From: Mucilaginibacter sp. KACC 22063
GTDB taxonomy: Bacteria > Bacteroidota > Bacteroidia > Sphingobacteriales > Sphingobacteriaceae
NCBI RefSeq assembly: GCF_028736115.1
Contig: NZ_CP117877.1
Span: 3,224,001-3,288,000, forward strand
Reading direction: 5' to 3'
Length of the DNA: 64,000 nt
The notes under the pieces: model-generated
What the model was told of the DNA's origin: nothing
What the model saw: the letters and a program-made list of their open reading frames with translations, nothing else
Database searches by the model: none
Shown: positions 11,001 through 18,079 of the stretch, piece by piece
Layout: each line of letters opens with the position of its first letter
Numbering within the stretch: position 1 is the stretch's first letter
Position numbers and translations under genes: made by a program

Positions 11001-12295
11001 TATTGATAAGCCCGATATTACTGGCTAAGGATGGCTTACTTACCGAAGCTGAACTCAGTGCGTATCATCTTCCCGTTACTGATAAAGTAGATTATACAAA
11101 GGCTGAAGAAAACAAGAAAGCAATTTTTGCTAAGGCCTGGCAAAATTTCAAATCGGGAAAGTTTCAGTCTTTAAATAAAAATTTCCAGGCTTTTTGTGAA
11201 AAAGAAGCCTTTTGGCTGAATGATTACGCCCTATATAGCGCAATAAAGCATGCTAACAATGAGCAACCCTGGTACCAATGGCCCAAAGATTTAAAAAGCC
11301 GTAATGCCAACGCAATTGTACGCGCCGAAAAACTTTACGCTAAAGAAATTAACTATTTCAAATGGCTGCAGTTTATGTTTTTCAGGCAATGGCATCAGCT
11401 TAAAAATTATTGCCATACGCTTAACATCCAACTTTTCGGCGACCTGCCATTTTATGTAAGCTATGATTCGTCGGACGTGTGGGCTAACCAGCAATACTTT
11501 GCGCTTGACAGACAAGGAAACATGACGGGCATTGCCGGGGTACCACCAGATTATTTTAGCGAAGATGGCCAGCTCTGGGGAATGCCGGTTTACCGTTGGG
11601 ATATATTAAAGCAAAATGGTTACCAGTGGTGGATCAGCCGTTTGCAAAAAAATATGGAACTGTTTGATCTGTTGAGATTAGATCATTTCCGTGCATTTTC
11701 CGCATTTTGGCAGGTGCCTGCAGGTGAAACAACTGCACGTAACGGAAAATGGGTACAAGGCCCAGCCGGTGATTTCTTCAATGCAGTTAAACAGGCACTT
11801 GGTAACTTACCTTTTGTTGCCGAAGACCTCGGCGATATTGATGAACCTGTTTTTACGCTACGCGATGAGTTTGCCTTACCCGGAATGAAGGTTCTGCAAT
11901 TTGCTTTTGGTGATACCATGCCGCAATCGCTTTATATTCCGCATAACTACCAGCCTAACTTTTTCGTTTACACCGGTACACATGACAATAACACAACCAT
12001 CGGTTGGTTTAATCAGGATGTCAATACAGATATCATCAAGCAGATCGGCCAATACACCGGCATTGCACCTAAGCAAAAAAATATAGGCGAGATATTAATG
12101 AGGATGGCTTATGCTTCAACTGCTAAGGTTGCCATTTTACCTATGCAGGATGTTTTGGCACTTGACGAACGCTCTCGAATGAACAATCCATCGCAGCAAG
12201 GTAATAACTGGCAATGGCGAATGCTTCCCAAACTGGTAGAACCGGACACAGCCGCAGACTTGCTGCGGCTGGTAAAAATGTATAACAGGCAATAA
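8096..12295 (+). CDS. treY: Fusion: malto-oligosyltrehalose synthase (TreY) + 4-alpha-glucanotransferase (MalQ)
   Basis: A 1399-residue two-enzyme fusion. Residues 1 to about 890 are TreY (GH13), which turns the reducing-end linkage of maltodextrin into alpha,alpha-1,1: YRLQFHKEFTF at the start, QDIVPNHMGVH, LRIDHIDGLYDPEKYL with the nucleophile near 307, VAEKILEQGEELP near 334, and STHDTKRGEDVR. From about residue 903 a complete GH77 MalQ begins (GILMHITSLPSAFGIGD), with LRLDHFRAF (Asp about 1196), VAEDLGDI (Glu about 1243) and THDNNTT (Asp about 1297). The frame also extends upstream over treZ, but the ATG at 8096 fits the TreY N-terminus and lies 11 bases after treZ. The MalQ half would recycle maltose and maltotriose too short for TreY. 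Confidence 0.94.
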   Translation: MYNPVATYRLQFHKEFTFNDFEQIISYLQKFGVKTIYASPVFKSVPGSTHGYDGIDPTQINPEIGNDRQLSVINKKLKEADIGWLQDIVPNHMGVHADNAWLNDVLEKGKQSAFASFFDTGLTNDLYNDVRIMMPSLGKPLDEVIKDNELQLAYENKRLVFKYYDNYWPLNIQSYSKLLSNGLASETVQKGVKALNKLQRSTDTASLSTNWQNWLNTQAKNTEMVAAVNEAIAAANQNQELLTELAGLQYYRLCSWQETDTNINYRRFFTVNTLMCINIQDEAVFTKYHSFIKKLVSDGTFQGLRIDHIDGLYDPEKYLQNLRQLAGDETYIVAEKILEQGEELPSRWPIQGTTGYDFLAQLNNLLTDSSSEKKFTAFYNRLTGDTMPVYDQILQKKAYILFTHMQGELENLTNYLFKLKLAGNSELKGIGKNIFKNAIAQVLIHCPVYRFYGNSLPLVKEEADALEKIFTAVIKEHKELKPAIDALATLLLEKPKEGNGKLNDKILRFYQRLMQFSGPLMAKGVEDTLMYTYNRFVAHNEVGDAPDAFGMDTKAFHKLMKQRQKLWPLALNGTSTHDTKRGEDVRTRLNVLTAVPELWLDAVKEWEQLAQGANAPTPGDRYFIYQTILGAYPMPGQPEDDFANRLGEYLTKALREGKTNSDWADPNEDYEQATLNFANKLLDQQGSFWQSFNNLFPAIADHGIINSLSQVLLKFTCPGVPDVYQGCELWDLSMVDPDNRRPVDYELRNQLLSKQLPADVEEKFLQLWENRYDGHIKLWLTHQLFKIRDQESDLFANGEYIPLKIKGAYKENVIAFARRYKNQWLIVAAPLYTAAITSEQISTINIDWKDTRIILPAETPDNWQNLLTQKSGSIKNESIDVNTAFEIMPLALLMFEQPENDRGSGILMHITSLPSAFGIGDVGPAAKTFANFLSTAGQKYWQLLPLNPTGADQQYSPYSSGCSMAGNALLISPILLAKDGLLTEAELSAYHLPVTDKVDYTKAEENKKAIFAKAWQNFKSGKFQSLNKNFQAFCEKEAFWLNDYALYSAIKHANNEQPWYQWPKDLKSRNANAIVRAEKLYAKEINYFKWLQFMFFRQWHQLKNYCHTLNIQLFGDLPFYVSYDSSDVWANQQYFALDRQGNMTGIAGVPPDYFSEDGQLWGMPVYRWDILKQNGYQWWISRLQKNMELFDLLRLDHFRAFSAFWQVPAGETTARNGKWVQGPAGDFFNAVKQALGNLPFVAEDLGDIDEPVFTLRDEFALPGMKVLQFAFGDTMPQSLYIPHNYQPNFFVYTGTHDNNTTIGWFNQDVNTDIIKQIGQYTGIAPKQKNIGEILMRMAYASTAKVAILPMQDVLALDERSRMNNPSQQGNNWQWRMLPKLVEPDTAADLLRLVKMYNRQ

Positions 12296-12345
12296 TCGTA
12301 AGAATATCAGGAGCAATAATGCTGCAAGCATGATGCTGTAATACG

Positions 12346-12385
12346 ATAAAGGCGCGGTATAGTATGACTAACACCGCGCCTTTAT
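12346..12385. terminator. Bidirectional terminator between treY-malQ and desaturase
   Basis: A 13-bp perfect stem (ATAAAGGCGCGGT and its complement) with a 14-base loop lies between two convergent genes. The A-rich left and T-rich right flanks allow termination on both strands. Confidence 0.7.
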
Positions 12386-12405
12386 AAGATTGATATCAAA
12401 AACGA

Positions 12406-13467
12406 CTATGCCTGTTCAACAAGAACTTTTACAGGCACTACTTCCTTGATTTCCTGTAGCTTAATATAGTCTTTATAAAATTGCTTCTTAGAGTCGTTGT
12501 AGCTTTTTACAGCACCAATGGTATGCATAAATTTAATATAATACCAGGCCATATCTACCTGATGCGGCTTAAAGCCCGAACGTGCACTTTTAGGATATAA
12601 GTGGTGGTTATTATGCCACTCGCCTGCTACAATGCCCGGCCATAATTGATTAACTGACATATCATCACGATTATAGTCAACACCTTCACGGCGCTTGTCT
12701 TCACCCTTTCCGTGTCCTTCATAATTAAAGGTACGCACACCTACTGCCCAGATACCAGCAGCAGCAAATAACGAACATGCAATGGCATGGCCACCAATCA
12801 GATAAAATACGGTATACCAGAAAGCCCAGTTAAGCAATACACCTGCTATAGTATAGAACGGCCTTGCCAGTGAACCCCATTTTTGATACTGCTCATAAGA
12901 GTTTACACCTACGCCTGTATGTTTCATCAGGTTAACACATTTGCTGTAACCGTTTTCACATAATGTACGTGATATGGGCTGGTGATTTACGTCTGCCAGA
13001 AAGCAATATAAGAAACCGCCTTGTGCATTGTAAGGATCGCCCGGCTGGTCTGATTTAGCATGATGCACGTGGTGTGATACTACATATATTTCTTCAGGTA
13101 TGATACGCAGTGTAAGGTTGCGGGTAACAAACCGCCAAAACTTATTTTTAAACTGGTACGCATTATGGGTACAATACCTGTGGTGCCAGATAGTACCATG
13201 TGTGCCCATTACTATCATGCCGTAAAGAAAGGCAGCGATAGCCGTAGTTAATGACATGTACTTAAAAATAAATAACAGGAAAAACGGAACAAGCATAAGA
13301 ACGGTAAACCAGCTGAAAAATGGAAGCCAGTTCTTTTTGTTGCTGAACACATTAAGCCTGTTTAAAAATTCTTTTACGATCTGGCCCGAAGTAGGCTTTA
13401 CCAACAGGCCATTGGCATCCTTCCAGCCGTAGGCCGGGGCTTCTAAAACGGTGTCTAAAAACGACAT
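12406..13467 (-). CDS. Acyl-CoA / fatty acid desaturase (delta-9 type)
   Basis: Integral-membrane di-iron desaturase (353 aa) that probably introduces a cis double bond into acyl chains of membrane lipids. The three histidine boxes of the family are present: HHRYCTH after the second membrane segment, HHVHHAKSD, and HNNHHLYPKSARSG near the C-terminus. Two pairs of hydrophobic segments surround them (WFTVLMLVPFFLLFIF, AIAAFLYGMIVMGTHG, IAGVLLNWAFWYTVFYLIGG). The ATG at 13467 gives MSFLDTVLEAP. It stands alone, convergent with the trehalose operon. The exact chain position is not readable; a stearoyl-CoA-like delta-9 role is the usual one. Confidence 0.87.
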   Translation of the reverse strand: MSFLDTVLEAPAYGWKDANGLLVKPTSGQIVKEFLNRLNVFSNKKNWLPFFSWFTVLMLVPFFLLFIFKYMSLTTAIAAFLYGMIVMGTHGTIWHHRYCTHNAYQFKNKFWRFVTRNLTLRIIPEEIYVVSHHVHHAKSDQPGDPYNAQGGFLYCFLADVNHQPISRTLCENGYSKCVNLMKHTGVGVNSYEQYQKWGSLARPFYTIAGVLLNWAFWYTVFYLIGGHAIACSLFAAAGIWAVGVRTFNYEGHGKGEDKRREGVDYNRDDMSVNQLWPGIVAGEWHNNHHLYPKSARSGFKPHQVDMAWYYIKFMHTIGAVKSYNDSKKQFYKDYIKLQEIKEVVPVKVLVEQA

Positions 13468-13619
13468 TTATTTGGATTTAATTGATTAATAGCGATTAAT
13501 TAAGGGAGTAACCTTTGGAAAGATAAACAATTAAATTCCAAAATACGATCAAAACCTAAATGATAATATTAAGTAAACGTACCAATAATCATTTTGGTAT
13601 AAAAATATATAGTTTAATA

Positions 13620-14186
13620 TTAAAAAGCCTCTTTTTCGAAATGGCAGCGCTCGCCTTTAAGCAGTTCTACCAATGCTGAAGGGTCTTCGGGTACTTTAAT
13701 ATCCTCAGCGCTTTTCTTGTAACTCTGCTTTAAATCCTTTCTGAACTTAGCCTCAATAAACCTGCGCACTTGCTCACTGGTTTCCAATAATAAGCCCGGT
13801 ACTTTTGCAGGTTGATTGCTTTCGTCTTTGGCCACCATTGTAAAATAGCTGGTGTTGGTGTGTTTAATCACATTTGTTTTAACGTTTTCAGACGTTACTC
13901 TTATACCTACCACTAATGATGTATTACCTACATAATTAACAGATGCCTGTAAAGACACCAGTTCCCCCACCTCTACAGGCTCCATAAAATCAACTCCATC
14001 TATAGAAGCTGTTACACAATAGTTATTGGCATGTTTTGCTGCACACACATAAGCTATTTTATCCATTAGTGACAATAGGATACCGCCGTGTATCTTTCCG
14101 CCAAAATTGGCGTAAGATGGGATCATCAGCTCGGTAAGGGTAGCCTGTGAAAGCCTTACCGGTTTAAAGTCAGTGGTTGATTGCAT
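13620..14186 (-). CDS. Acyl-CoA thioesterase, hotdog fold
   Basis: Cytoplasmic hotdog-fold thioesterase of the YciA/ACOT family (188 aa), hydrolysing acyl-CoA to free acid and CoA. The conserved segment NFGGKIHGGILLSLMDKIAY, with N, G, H and D at the catalytic turn, lies at about residues 27-46, followed by YCVTASIDGVDFMEPVEVGE, the core strand. I start at the ATG at 14186 (MQSTTDFKP); an upstream TTG adds two residues only. It is divergent from the PH-domain gene at 14230 with 43 bases between them, so the promoters must overlap. Confidence 0.87.
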   Translation of the reverse strand: MQSTTDFKPVRLSQATLTELMIPSYANFGGKIHGGILLSLMDKIAYVCAAKHANNYCVTASIDGVDFMEPVEVGELVSLQASVNYVGNTSLVVGIRVTSENVKTNVIKHTNTSYFTMVAKDESNQPAKVPGLLLETSEQVRRFIEAKFRKDLKQSYKKSAEDIKVPEDPSALVELLKGERCHFEKEAF

Positions 14187-14229
14187 AAACAAATTTAAAA
14201 CCTTTATGAATAATGCCTATATTTAATTT

Positions 14230-14646
14230 ATGCCAACCTATCAACGTTATACCTCTAAAATATCATACGGCCTATGGGCACCCATCCTGTTAGTGTTTAT
14301 CGCCTTTATAATTATATCTGCCTTACACGGTGATGTAATGCCCATTGTAGTAATTTCGGTTTCGGCAGGTCTCATTATCCTACCTATGCTATTCAACACC
14401 AATTATACAATTACAGATAATGTATTGAAGGTAAGATGTGGGCTAATTATTAACAGAACCATTGACATCACTACCATTAAAAGAATAAAGCGAACCGATA
14501 GCATTTTAAGCGCACCTGCATTATCAATGGACAGAATAGAGATTTTTTACAATAAGTTTGACAGCATTGTTCTTTCGCCTGATAACCGCGAAGATTTTTG
14601 CGCTGCGCTTAAGCAAATTAACCCTTCAGTTGTTATTGAAGATTAA
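14230..14646 (+). CDS. Small membrane protein with bacterial PH domain
   Basis: 138-residue protein with two closely spaced transmembrane helices near the N-terminus (ILLVFIAFIIISAL and MPIVVISVSAGLIILPMLF), then a soluble domain with TNYTITDNVLKVRCG, IDITTIKRIKRTDSIL, ALSMDRIEIFY and SIVLSPDNREDFCAAL. That order fits the bacterial PH-like family bPH_4 (PF06713). The function is not known for this family. The next gene begins one base after its stop, so the two are co-transcribed. Confidence 0.75.
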   Translation: MPTYQRYTSKISYGLWAPILLVFIAFIIISALHGDVMPIVVISVSAGLIILPMLFNTNYTITDNVLKVRCGLIINRTIDITTIKRIKRTDSILSAPALSMDRIEIFYNKFDSIVLSPDNREDFCAALKQINPSVVIED

Positions 14647-14647
14647 C

Positions 14648-15352
14648 GTGCTAAATTTAAGCCCTGTGAAATATCTACTTTATTCTTTAATATTCATTCT
14701 CCCCTTATGTGCTTCGGCGCAGGAAACTGTTGTTCAAAAAAACAGAATAACCAATCGCGTAACAGAACAAGTGACTGTATTAAAATCTGACAAGGTTACC
14801 CGCGAAGGACCTTATCAGGCATTTTTAGATAAAAAACAGCCTATAGCTGTAGGCCGGTATCAAAATAATGCGAAAGTGGGTGTCTGGAGTTTTTATACGC
14901 CTGATAACAGCCTGCTGCAACGATATAATTACACTACCAAAGAACTTATTTATGAGGGAATAGAGGACACTACCTCCTTTTGCCGTTACCTGGTTGATTA
15001 TACACTTAAAGAGGGCGATAAGGTGACTAAGCCCATCCGCATTGGCGACAGGTATTATGGATACGTAAACTATCTGAAGCTGTTTAAGCTGCCTAATGAT
15101 GTGCAAAATACCGGCTATGGCCCGGTACTGGCTGTAGTAGAGTTACTGGTTAGCCCCGGCGGCCGCCTCGCCGATTATGCCGTACATTTACAGGCGATGG
15201 GCTTTGATCAGAAATATCACATCAACCTCGACTTGTTAAGTGAAGAAGATAAAACGTTTATACCGGCAACGTTGAATGATAACCCGGTAACCTGCCAGAT
15301 CATTATCCGCTGCGTTTTACAAAACAATGGGAAGATTGATATTGAATGGTAA
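14648..15352 (+). CDS. Exported protein of unknown function with MORN-like segment
   Basis: I do not recognise a named family. The protein has a signal peptide (VKYLLYSLIFILPLCASAQ) and a segment of the type found in MORN/YwqK-like repeats (GPYQAFLDKK, VGRYQNNAKVGVWSFYTPD). The C-terminal half (PVLAVVELLVSPGGRLADYAVH ending IIRCVLQNNGKIDIEW) resembles the TonB-C fold in pattern only. No ATG is available at the right place: the start is GTG at 14648, one base after the previous stop, or GTG at 14666, which gives the neater signal peptide. It is likely periplasmic or surface exposed and translated together with the PH-domain gene. Confidence 0.72.
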   Translation: MLNLSPVKYLLYSLIFILPLCASAQETVVQKNRITNRVTEQVTVLKSDKVTREGPYQAFLDKKQPIAVGRYQNNAKVGVWSFYTPDNSLLQRYNYTTKELIYEGIEDTTSFCRYLVDYTLKEGDKVTKPIRIGDRYYGYVNYLKLFKLPNDVQNTGYGPVLAVVELLVSPGGRLADYAVHLQAMGFDQKYHINLDLLSEEDKTFIPATLNDNPVTCQIIIRCVLQNNGKIDIEW

Positions 15353-15390
15353 AACAAAAGGCTCCGTAACTAGACGGAGCCTTTTGTTTT
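15351..15390. terminator. Bidirectional terminator
   Basis: A 17-bp perfect inverted repeat (AAAACAAAAGGCTCCGT and complement) with a 6-base loop overlaps the stop codon of the plus-strand gene and ends just before the stop of the minus-strand isomerase. T- and A-tracts on the two sides serve both converging genes. Confidence 0.85.
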
Positions 15391-15391
15391 A

Positions 15392-15889
15392 TTAGTGGTC
15401 GTGATGCCCGTCCGGGCCGTGCGCGTGGCCGTGTGCCTGCTCTTCAGGTGTTGCTGGGCGTACATTTAAAATAGTACCTGTAAAATGCAATTCCTGACCT
15501 GCCATAGGATGGTTAAGATCTACAATAACAGAGTCTTCAGCTACAGAAACTACCTGGCCCTGAAAACGGTTGCCCTGGTTGTCTTGTAAAGGCAAAATGC
15601 TGCCTATCTCCGGAATATCAGCTCCCTGGAACATTTCTCTTGGCAGGTTAGCTACAGCTTCATCATCATACTCACCGTAAGCATCGCCTGCTGCAAGTTT
15701 AAAATCAAAGTTATCACCAGTTGATAGTGTCGATAAATTTTCTTCAAAACGTGGCAGCATTTGCCCTGCACCATATAAGAAAGTTAATGGTTGCTCTTCT
15801 GTGGTTTTTTCTACCAGGTTTTCGGTGCCATCTTGGTCAACATACAGGTTGTAAGTTAACGACACCACGTGTTGCGGCTGGATTTTCAT
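15392..15889 (-). CDS. FKBP-type peptidyl-prolyl isomerase, SlyD-like
   Basis: Prolyl isomerase and chaperone of the SlyD subfamily (165 aa), cytoplasmic as there is no signal peptide. The FKBP half-domain appears as QHVVSLTYNLYV at the start and LTFLYGAGQMLPRFEENLSTL (residues about 36-56). The insert-in-flap chaperone domain follows with DAYGEYDDEAV and LPREMF, and the FKBP strand VIVDLNHPMAGQELHF closes it. The C-terminus is histidine rich (GHAHGPDGHHDH), like the metal-binding tail of SlyD. A terminator shared with the converging gene lies directly downstream. Confidence 0.9.
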   Translation of the reverse strand: MKIQPQHVVSLTYNLYVDQDGTENLVEKTTEEQPLTFLYGAGQMLPRFEENLSTLSTGDNFDFKLAAGDAYGEYDDEAVANLPREMFQGADIPEIGSILPLQDNQGNRFQGQVVSVAEDSVIVDLNHPMAGQELHFTGTILNVRPATPEEQAHGHAHGPDGHHDH

Positions 15890-15923
15890 TTATGTTTATT
15901 TTTATAATAAATAGAATAAGTAT

Positions 15924-17918
15924 TTAAGCGCTAATTTGTTTTAAAGCCTCGGTAACATTGTATGCCGGCAGGCCACAGGCTTTATTTTTACAGATAAAAA
16001 TACGTGTACTATCACTAACTCTGTTTTGTAGTAAGGCTAAGTTCTCCTGTATACCTCCTAACATTATTTTGTTAGGAATGTAATGGCATTCCAGTTCGCG
16101 GCGCATATCCTCTGCATTTTCGCCGGTTATGGCAATTTCGTTAATGCCAAATACCTCTTCAAGCAGCAGCATTGCCCAGTTTGAATATACCGAGCCATAT
16201 TTGGCCATATAAGGCATCAGGTTACGTAAAAGCTGTGCAGAAATTTCTTCGTATTTGCTATCATCAAAAAGCAGGCTCAGCTTTTTAAGGTTACGTGCCA
16301 TTACCGAGTTTGATGCCGGTATAACACCATCCATAATTTCGCATTTACGTGCAATCAATTGTTCATCAGTAGCAGCGGTGTAAAAGAACATACCTTCGGC
16401 TTCATCGTAGTATTCTGCAATGGCTGCATCAGTCAATGTTTTTGCATGGTTAAGCCAGATGATATTAAAAGTAATTTCATACAGGGCGATAAAAGCATCA
16501 ATTATATTGGCATAATCATCCAAAAAAGCAATGTTACTTTGCGACTGGTAAATCCGTGTCAGCTTACCTTCGTTGATCTTGTTAAGCAGGATAAATTGTG
16601 CATTTTTTAATGCCAGTGTTTTATGGTCTTCATTGCCAAAGGCGCGGTATGCATCGCAAAGCCCCTTTAACATTAATCCATTCCATGAGGCGATGATCTT
16701 AAAGTCCAGTCCCGGTCTTACGCGCGTACTGCGAGCTTCTAAAACTTTTGCTTTCAGTTCGCCTATTTTTTCAGTCAGTTGCTCAATCCCCACGCCTAAT
16801 TTCGGCGCCAGTTCGGCATCAGTCTCTTTCCTGAACAGTACATTGGTTTCCTCTTCTTCCCAGTTTCCATTATCAGTAATGTTGTAGTAAATACAAAAAA
16901 GGTCTGCCTCGTCACCAAGTATTTGTTGTATGTCCTGCTTGGTAAAAGTGTAAAACTTACCTTCCACACCTTCGCTGTCGGCATCTAATGCGGAGTAAAA
17001 ACCGCCTTCGGGCGATGTCAGCTCACTTTCAACAAAGGCAATGGTTTCATTAACCACCTGTTTGTATAATTCATTGGGCTGCCATGTAAAAGCTTCGGCA
17101 TAAAGGCTTATTAACTGAGCATTGTCATACAACATTTTTTCAAAATGCGGAACGTGCCACTTATGATCAACCGAATAACGCGCAAAGCCGCCGCCAACAT
17201 GATCATAAATACCACCGAAAGCCATTTTGTGCAAAGTGATTTTTACAACATCTGCAACACCCTCATCCTTCATCAAATAGCTGTAACGCATTAAAAACTG
17301 CCAGTTATTAGGCATAGGGAATTTAGGCGCACGGCCTGTTCCCCCCTCGGCCATGTCGAAGCTTTTGCGCCAGTTGTCAACAATCACCTGTAAATCGTTC
17401 TTACTGTACTGCGGCTGTTCGGTTACAAAATCAACCGACTCATATTGTTGTATGCCTTCCGTTAAACGCACGGCATAATCTTCTGCATCAGCCAGTTTCT
17501 CCCTGTAAAATTCAGACAGGTTTAACAGCAGGCTGATCCAATCCTTTTTTTGAAAGTAAGTTCCACCGTAAACAGGCCTTTGATCTGGCAGGCAGATACA
17601 ATTTAAAGGCCATCCGCCACGTCCTGTCATTAATTGCACGGCGCTCATGTATATCTGGTCGATATCCGGCCGTTCTTCCCTGTCTACTTTAATGCAAACA
17701 AAATTGTCATTCATCACTTCTGCTACCTGCTCATCCTCAAAGCTTTCGTGCTCCATAACATGGCACCAATGGCACGCAGAATAGCCAATACTTACAATGA
17801 TCAGCTTATTTTCATCCCGTGCTTTTTGAAAAGCTTCAGGCCCCCACGGATACCAGTCGACCGGATTGTTGGCATGTTGCAAAAGATATGGCGAAGCAGA
17901 TGTTGACAGACGATTCAT
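15924..17918 (-). CDS. Thioredoxin-like domain protein of the DUF255 / YyaL (SPATA20) family
   Basis: Large protein (664 aa) conserved from bacteria to the human SPATA20. The N-terminal thioredoxin-like domain (DUF255, residues about 1-160) opens with [18 protein letters not shown] and has the CxxC pair at Cys49 and Cys52 in [10 protein letters not shown]. The rest looks like an (alpha/alpha)6 barrel of the kind seen in cellobiose epimerases ([37 protein letters not shown]). No biochemical role is firmly established for the family; a redox or sugar role is guesswork. No signal peptide. It is divergent from the helicase gene at 18080. Confidence 0.88.
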   Translation of the reverse strand: MNRLSTSASPYLLQHANNPVDWYPWGPEAFQKARDENKLIIVSIGYSACHWCHVMEHESFEDEQVAEVMNDNFVCIKVDREERPDIDQIYMSAVQLMTGRGGWPLNCICLPDQRPVYGGTYFQKKDWISLLLNLSEFYREKLADAEDYAVRLTEGIQQYESVDFVTEQPQYSKNDLQVIVDNWRKSFDMAEGGTGRAPKFPMPNNWQFLMRYSYLMKDEGVADVVKITLHKMAFGGIYDHVGGGFARYSVDHKWHVPHFEKMLYDNAQLISLYAEAFTWQPNELYKQVVNETIAFVESELTSPEGGFYSALDADSEGVEGKFYTFTKQDIQQILGDEADLFCIYYNITDNGNWEEEETNVLFRKETDAELAPKLGVGIEQLTEKIGELKAKVLEARSTRVRPGLDFKIIASWNGLMLKGLCDAYRAFGNEDHKTLALKNAQFILLNKINEGKLTRIYQSQSNIAFLDDYANIIDAFIALYEITFNIIWLNHAKTLTDAAIAEYYDEAEGMFFYTAATDEQLIARKCEIMDGVIPASNSVMARNLKKLSLLFDDSKYEEISAQLLRNLMPYMAKYGSVYSNWAMLLLEEVFGINEIAITGENAEDMRRELECHYIPNKIMLGGIQENLALLQNRVSDSTRIFICKNKACGLPAYNVTEALKQISA

Positions 17919-18069
17919 ATAGTATATTATGGGTGCAATTTCGGATTAATTATATTTATTACCTAACGGATTAAATTTTACAACAAGTTAAACGGGTATT
18001 TGATTGTGCTAATGTTTGATGCACTTACCTACTTACGGACTAAAAACCTTAATTTTGCCAACCAAAAAC

Positions 18070-18074
18070 AGGAG
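18070..18074 (+). promoter_or_regulatory. Shine-Dalgarno site deciding a TTG start
   Basis: AGGAG lies 5 bases ahead of the TTG at 18080. Such strong sites are uncommon in this phylum and this one fixes the helicase start on a non-ATG codon. Confidence 0.6.
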
Positions 18075-18079
18075 CAGAA

